The translations under genes and the position numbers were made by a program. Below, piece after piece: positions 8,612 through 9,137 of a stretch of DNA of 9,137 nt. Position 1 is the first letter of the stretch. Each line of letters begins with the position of its first letter. The notes beneath the pieces are model-generated. The model was not told the origin of the DNA, did no database searches, and saw nothing but the letters and a program-made list of their open reading frames with translations. Source of the stretch: Thermoleophilaceae bacterium (GTDB lineage: Bacteria; Actinomycetota; Thermoleophilia; Solirubrobacterales; Thermoleophilaceae); contig JACCXP010000248.1 in the NCBI GenBank assembly GCA_013696905.1, positions 1-9,137 of the forward strand, given 5' to 3'.

Positions 8612-8650
8612 CGCGACGGGCCCGGCCCGGAGCGGCCGAGCCCTGTCGCG
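8612..8650. terminator. Long imperfect hairpin between convergent genes, likely two-way terminator
   Basis: CGCGAC (8612-8617) pairs with GTCGCG (8645-8650). GGGC (8618-8621) pairs with GCCC (8640-8643), leaving T8644 bulged. After a C-A mismatch, CGGCC (8623-8627) pairs with GGCCG (8634-8638) around a 6-nt loop. That is 15 Watson-Crick pairs in 39 nt. It lies 13 nt after the ligA stop and 12 nt from the stop of the facing gene, so it could end transcription from both sides. Neither strand shows a T-tract. Confidence 0.65.
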
Positions 8651-8661
8651 TCAGCTCGTCG

Positions 8662-9013
8662 CTACTTGGTCAGCTGTCCTCGGATCGCCCCGTCCGGGAA
8701 GTCGGGCGTGTGGACGTTGACGTAGTAGTCGGCGGGGTCACGCAGTATGTCCCTGACGAGTGACCGCTTGGCCCTCACGCAGCGGGTGCGCGACGGCACA
8801 TCGCCCATGAACAGCGGCACCACGACCGGACCGGCCTTGCCCTTCGCGGCCCCGTGGATGTGCCCGGCGACGGCCGTGCCGAATCTGCTCGGCGTCGATC
8901 CGGAAGCACACCCTGTTGCCACGACCAAGGTCGACGGCGGCGGCGCCGTAGCCATCGGGGTCGCCGGCCTTCGGCGTCTCCTCCTGCCCGCTCAGCCCGG
9001 TGATCAGCTCACG
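8662..9013 (-). pseudogene. CHRD-domain protein gene, broken by a +1 frameshift and lacking a start
   Basis: CHRD domains occur in secreted bacterial proteins of poorly known function. Reading the minus strand, one frame (about 9013 to 8882) gives a CHRD N-terminal half: ELITGLSGQEETPKAGDPDG, then AAAVDLGRGNRVCFRIDAEQI. The next frame (8880 to 8662) gives the second half: GTAVAGHIHGAAKGKAGPVV, later DPADYYVNVHTPDFPDGAIR and GQLTK before the stop. Removing one base near 8881 joins them into a continuous domain. In the first part the chosen frame has mostly G/C third positions while the competing frame does not. No ATG, GTG or TTG and no signal peptide precede the first half, which begins right after the stop of the upstream gene. 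It is either a decayed gene or one hit by a sequence error plus a lost 5' end. The ATG at 8955 starts in the wrong frame for the first half. Confidence 0.72.
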
Positions 9014-9026
9014 CCTCGCAGGCCCT

Positions 9027-9137
9027 TCAGCGCCGGCGCGCGATCGCGTGGACCATCCGGTCCTGGAGCCGCCGGGCGCCGGTGGGCCCGACGCGGTTCA
9101 TCAGGATCGAGAACACCGCGGTGTCTCCGCCGGCGGT
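9027..9137 (-). CDS. dacB: C-terminus of a PBP4-type D-alanyl-D-alanine carboxypeptidase (partial)
   Basis: Thirty-six codons on the minus strand run from the window edge to TGA at 9027-9029. They read TAGGDTAVFSILMNRVGP, then ARRLQDRMVHAIARRR. The pattern of a strand like VFSILMN followed by a helix with QDRMVxAIA is typical of the end of peptidase S13 enzymes (DacB/PBP4), which trim and cleave peptidoglycan peptides outside the membrane. The active-site motifs (SxxK, SxN, KTG) would lie beyond the window, so this rests on a short tail. The gene is incomplete at its 5' end. It is transcribed toward ligA and is followed at once by the broken CHRD gene. Other serine beta-lactamase-fold hydrolases remain possible. 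Confidence 0.6.
   Translation of the reverse strand, partial: TAGGDTAVFSILMNRVGPTGARRLQDRMVHAIARRR

Noticed and set aside
8662..8955. An intact 97-residue minus-strand gene starting at ATG 8955, perhaps a lipoprotein because of VVATGC near its start
   Set aside because: Its first 25 or so residues do not fit the CHRD domain while the neighbouring frame does, its codons there are poor in G/C third positions, there is no positive charge before the hydrophobic part, and ATGC is not a proper lipobox.

Overview
The window is a high-GC stretch of a bacterial chromosome, nearly all of it coding. Its gene content points to a deep-branching actinobacterium, most likely Thermoleophilia/Solirubrobacterales. 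The evidence is the GC-rich third codon positions, the order rpsD-rpoA-rplQ followed downstream by truA, TANNNT boxes placed just before start codons, and a secreted RTX-repeat protein ending in a Cys-containing 'VNCGAGRD...VFGCERV' tail of a kind I recall as frequent in that group. The lineage is inferred from memory of such genomes, not from a search.

Region 1 (1-1849, + strand) is the end of the alpha ribosomal-protein operon: the C-terminal three quarters of rpsD (S4), complete rpoA (RNA polymerase alpha) and complete rplQ (L17). A 10-bp hairpin just after rplQ probably ends the operon.

Region 2 (1850-4957, + strand) is an accessory insert between rplQ and truA, which are often adjacent in other actinobacteria. 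It holds a 217-bp leader with several hairpins, a large secreted protein with a propeller-like body and 13 in-register RTX calcium-binding nonapeptides, and a class I SAM-dependent methyltransferase that looks leaderless. The two genes show no evident functional link.

Region 3 (4963-8599, + strand) is a tight housekeeping run: truA (tRNA pseudouridine synthase, apparently with a CTG start), surE (5'/3'-nucleotidase) and ligA (NAD-dependent DNA ligase, complete with Zn finger, HhH and BRCT domains). Gaps are 5 nt (methyltransferase-truA), 46 nt (truA-surE) and 6 nt (surE-ligA). A 14-bp perfect palindrome is centred on the ligA start codon.

Region 4 (8600-9137) is convergent. A long imperfect hairpin, likely a two-way terminator, separates ligA from minus-strand genes. 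These are a CHRD-domain gene broken by a +1 frameshift and lacking any visible start or signal peptide, and, running off the window edge, the C-terminus of a PBP4-type D-alanyl-D-alanine carboxypeptidase.

I found no tRNA, rRNA, CRISPR array, insertion sequence, phage gene or defence system. The less ordinary points are the RTX protein and its leader, the non-ATG starts, the ligA palindrome and the frameshifted CHRD gene. No clearly new multi-gene system is visible.
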